Below are positions 4,395-5,764 of a stretch of DNA of 5,764 bases, piece after piece. The DNA is from an uncultured Lachnoanaerobaculum sp. GTDB taxonomy: Bacteria > Bacillota > Clostridia > Lachnospirales > Lachnospiraceae. The position numbers and the translations under genes are program-made. Where the stretch lies: the NCBI GenBank assembly GCA_938041725.1, contig CALISX010000238.1, forward strand, positions 1-5,764, written 5' to 3'. Under the pieces are notes generated by a model. It was not told the DNA's origin and searched no databases. It worked only from the letters and a program-made list of their open reading frames with translations. The first letter of the stretch is position 1; each line of letters starts with the position of its first letter.

Positions 4395-5078
4395 CTATTT
4401 CAATAAATCATCGGTGGTAGACTCAAAATGAAAAGTTACAGTGCTTGGGTCAAAGCTATGGCCTATAGCTGAATTGATCTTATCGGCTATAGCCTCTCCT
4501 GCTCCTTCATAATTCTTTGCGTCTAAATTTTCAGATACTATCTTTGGATCATAGGTTGTAAAAATCTGATTCCATTGCTCTTGAGTTCCACCATAGTATA
4601 TATCTTTTAGGGAATCCGAAATATAGGCTAAGGTATCATCATATATCATAGTGAAAGATGTGGGAATGTATAATGTTTCTACTTCAGCTCCGTTAAAAAA
4701 AGCATTTGAAATCCTCTGAATTCCATCTGAGAAGATAACTGTCTTCACCGAATCCTTGAGGAACATACTTCCTTCTACGTTTTCAACCAGATGAACAGTC
4801 CCATCTATATCATATTCATTTGAAATGTAAACCGTACTGCTATCGCCATTGTAGTTATTAAGGGTTAAAGTAGTACCATCAAAAGTATAGTTAAAATCCT
4901 GCAATGGGGTGACTTCGATGCCAGTACTGACACTATCGCTTGAAGACTGCTCTTTTGGAGAAGATGATTCAGTGCCGGATACTAAAGCTTTATCTATGTC
5001 GCCCGAAAAATGTTCGAAAATAATCCCGATAAGTCCCAGAACAATAACCACAATTGCAATATTTCTTATTTTTCTCAT
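4395..5078 (-). CDS. Membrane-anchored BspA-like leucine-rich-repeat (LRR_5) protein
   Basis: A 227-residue protein. Residues 1-6 are basic (MRKIRN), 7-21 are a hydrophobic helix that acts as uncleaved signal anchor, and 34-52 are a Ser-rich extracellular linker. From about 62 to 172 come beta-rich repeats of the BspA/LRR_5 type: TFDGTTLTLNNYNG, VKTVIFSDGIQRISNAFF, VETLYIPTSFTMI, LKDIYYGGTQEQWNQI. The last motif is typical of these surface proteins in Clostridia. The domain would face outward. Start ATG at 5078 has AGGAG 8 bases upstream that overlaps the TAG stop of the repressor gene, so the two are translationally coupled. Being made together with the lysogenic repressor suggests a constitutively expressed surface protein, perhaps one that blocks superinfection or alters the host surface. 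That role is inference. Confidence 0.83.
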   Translation of the reverse strand: MRKIRNIAIVVIVLGLIGIIFEHFSGDIDKALVSGTESSSPKEQSSSDSVSTGIEVTPLQDFNYTFDGTTLTLNNYNGDSSTVYISNEYDIDGTVHLVENVEGSMFLKDSVKTVIFSDGIQRISNAFFNGAEVETLYIPTSFTMIYDDTLAYISDSLKDIYYGGTQEQWNQIFTTYDPKIVSENLDAKNYEGAGEAIADKINSAIGHSFDPSTVTFHFESTTDDLLK

Positions 5079-5089
5079 AAAAATATCTC

Positions 5090-5764
5090 CTACTCTACTT
5101 TGCCCAGTACCTTGCCAATCAGAACTACATCTGGGGACTTTATGGTGCTATACTTAGAATTATGTGATATAAGCCCATTTGGCCCCAACTCCTTTATATA
5201 GATCTCCGATCCGCTGACCAGGAATATACCGATTTCCCCTTCTTGTAGCTCTGTCGTCTTCTTGACATACACCCGATCACCATCATAAAAATCCGGTTCC
5301 ATGCTGTCACCACTTACAGAGATGATGAAGTCGGCTCCGTCCACCGCTGGAGCTTGTATGGTTTCAATCTCCGCATCCATCATGAAAGATGTAGATCCTG
5401 CGCTTGCACCGCCAATGATGTATGGATACTGGCACAGTGGTGTTTCCCTTATGGTCTGGGCAATCTTCTTTTCTGATATCCGGTCATACTCTGTATCCAG
5501 CACTAGAGTTACCAGCTTTTTTCCGTGAGCATCCAGGGCGCGGAATTTTTTTACTACCCAATCAAAGTCAGTGGGCTTAGAAAATCCAAATGCGGTATCC
5601 ACTGATACGCCATAGATATCGCACAATGTAAAAAGCGTGTTCGCATCGGGCTGTGCATACCCCGTTTCCCAATGGCCTACGATTTGCTGTTTACGTCCTA
5701 TCTTTTCAGCCACCTGCTTTTGAGTAAGTCCGCTTTGCGTGCGAAGCTGCTTTAGTACAGCCCC
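5090..5764 (-). CDS. CI/LexA-like repressor with Xre HTH and S24 autocleavage domain (5' end outside window)
   Basis: In frame to the window edge (224 residues visible), so the true start is just beyond 5764; the GTG at 5713 is an internal Val codon because the helix-turn-helix begins upstream of it with LKQLRTQSGLTQKQVAEKIG. The Xre HTH spans about residues 4-57 (ending in WETGYAQPDANTLFTLCDIYGVS). A linker follows, then an S24/LexA-type peptidase domain from about 110. The Ala122-Gly123 bond in GGASAGS fits the self-cleavage site, Ser154 in SGDSMEP is the nucleophile and Lys191 in IYIKEL the general base, numbering from the first visible codon. Such proteins hold lysogeny and are inactivated by RecA during the SOS response. 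Its stop overlaps the ribosome site of the LRR gene. The operators and divergent cro-type gene would be to the right, outside the window. Confidence 0.93.
   Translation of the reverse strand, partial: GAVLKQLRTQSGLTQKQVAEKIGRKQQIVGHWETGYAQPDANTLFTLCDIYGVSVDTAFGFSKPTDFDWVVKKFRALDAHGKKLVTLVLDTEYDRISEKKIAQTIRETPLCQYPYIIGGASAGSTSFMMDAEIETIQAPAVDGADFIISVSGDSMEPDFYDGDRVYVKKTTELQEGEIGIFLVSGSEIYIKELGPNGLISHNSKYSTIKSPDVVLIGKVLGKVE

Larger units (their letters stand above)
479..5764. mobile_element. Left end of an integrated prophage or integrative element next to rpsI (partial)
   Basis: Downstream of the intact rpsI and its terminator, every gene reads leftward and belongs to the mobile gene pool: an RHH protein, a tyrosine integrase, an Abi_2 protein, small accessory proteins and a CI/LexA-like repressor. 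The order from junction to repressor matches the lysogeny module of temperate phages of Gram-positive bacteria. Integrase-proximal ends normally carry the attachment site, so attL should lie between the rpsI 3' end and about 545; the exact core cannot be seen because the other end is outside the window. The 3' end of rpsI is a known integration site for streptococcal integrative elements. No structural, portal, relaxase or conjugation gene is in view, so phage versus ICE/IME is undecided, with phage favoured by the repressor layout. Confidence 0.8.

Noticed and set aside
5711..5713. GTG as start codon of the repressor
   Set aside because: The helix-turn-helix continues in frame upstream to the window edge (LKQLRTQSGLTQKQ precedes it) and no ribosome site precedes the GTG.

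Overview
The window looks like the left junction of an integrated mobile element in a low-GC Firmicute, most likely a gut Lachnospiraceae/Clostridia relative. Evidence for this is the S9 protein sequence, the AAGGAG-type ribosome binding sites, the BspA-like (LRR_5) membrane protein ending in the YYGGTQEQWN motif, and a Tn916/phage-type tyrosine recombinase. No protein or DNA database could be consulted, so the taxon is an inference.

Layout. Bases 1-478 are host chromosome: the last codons of a probable rplM, complete rpsI, and a strong intrinsic terminator. Everything right of about 480 appears to be mobile and reads on the minus strand, toward rpsI. From the junction inward it holds: two families of short repeats (three 11-bp direct repeats at 510-541 and two 13-bp near-palindromes 21 bp apart at 552-585) that look like recombinase or accessory-factor sites; a ribbon-helix-helix (RHH) protein gene; a complete tyrosine integrase gene translationally coupled to it; a 540-bp non-coding stretch with a 9-9-9 operator-like dyad, a large hairpin, an AT-rich tract and an iteron-like array of (C/G)ATCTTGAAT; a GC-rich patch of about 250 bp of unknown nature carrying a unit that resembles a type I-E CRISPR repeat; an Abi_2-type abortive infection gene with a HEPN RNase motif; a small gene with a FlgT C-terminal-like fold; a membrane-anchored leucine-rich-repeat protein; and a CI/LexA-like repressor cut by the right edge.

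How the parts fit. The order attL - (RHH) - int - abi - accessory genes - CI repressor, all leftward, is the usual lysogeny module of a temperate phage, although an integrative conjugative or mobilizable element with the same arrangement cannot be excluded because no structural or conjugation gene is in view. The repressor would keep the element silent and respond to SOS through self-cleavage. Abi and the repressor-linked membrane protein are good candidates for defence or superinfection exclusion expressed from the resident element.

The most unusual signals are: (1) the abi gene is preceded by a 26-codon leader ORF that runs through a terminator-like hairpin whose 3' arm contains the abi Shine-Dalgarno sequence, and overlaps the abi start by 11 bp, suggesting attenuation or translational gating of a toxic RNase; (2) two solitary sequences, 1.8 kb apart, that resemble type I-E CRISPR repeats with no array or cas gene, which recalls solitary repeat units and RNA anti-CRISPRs known from phages; (3) the iteron/AT-rich/hairpin region between int and abi.
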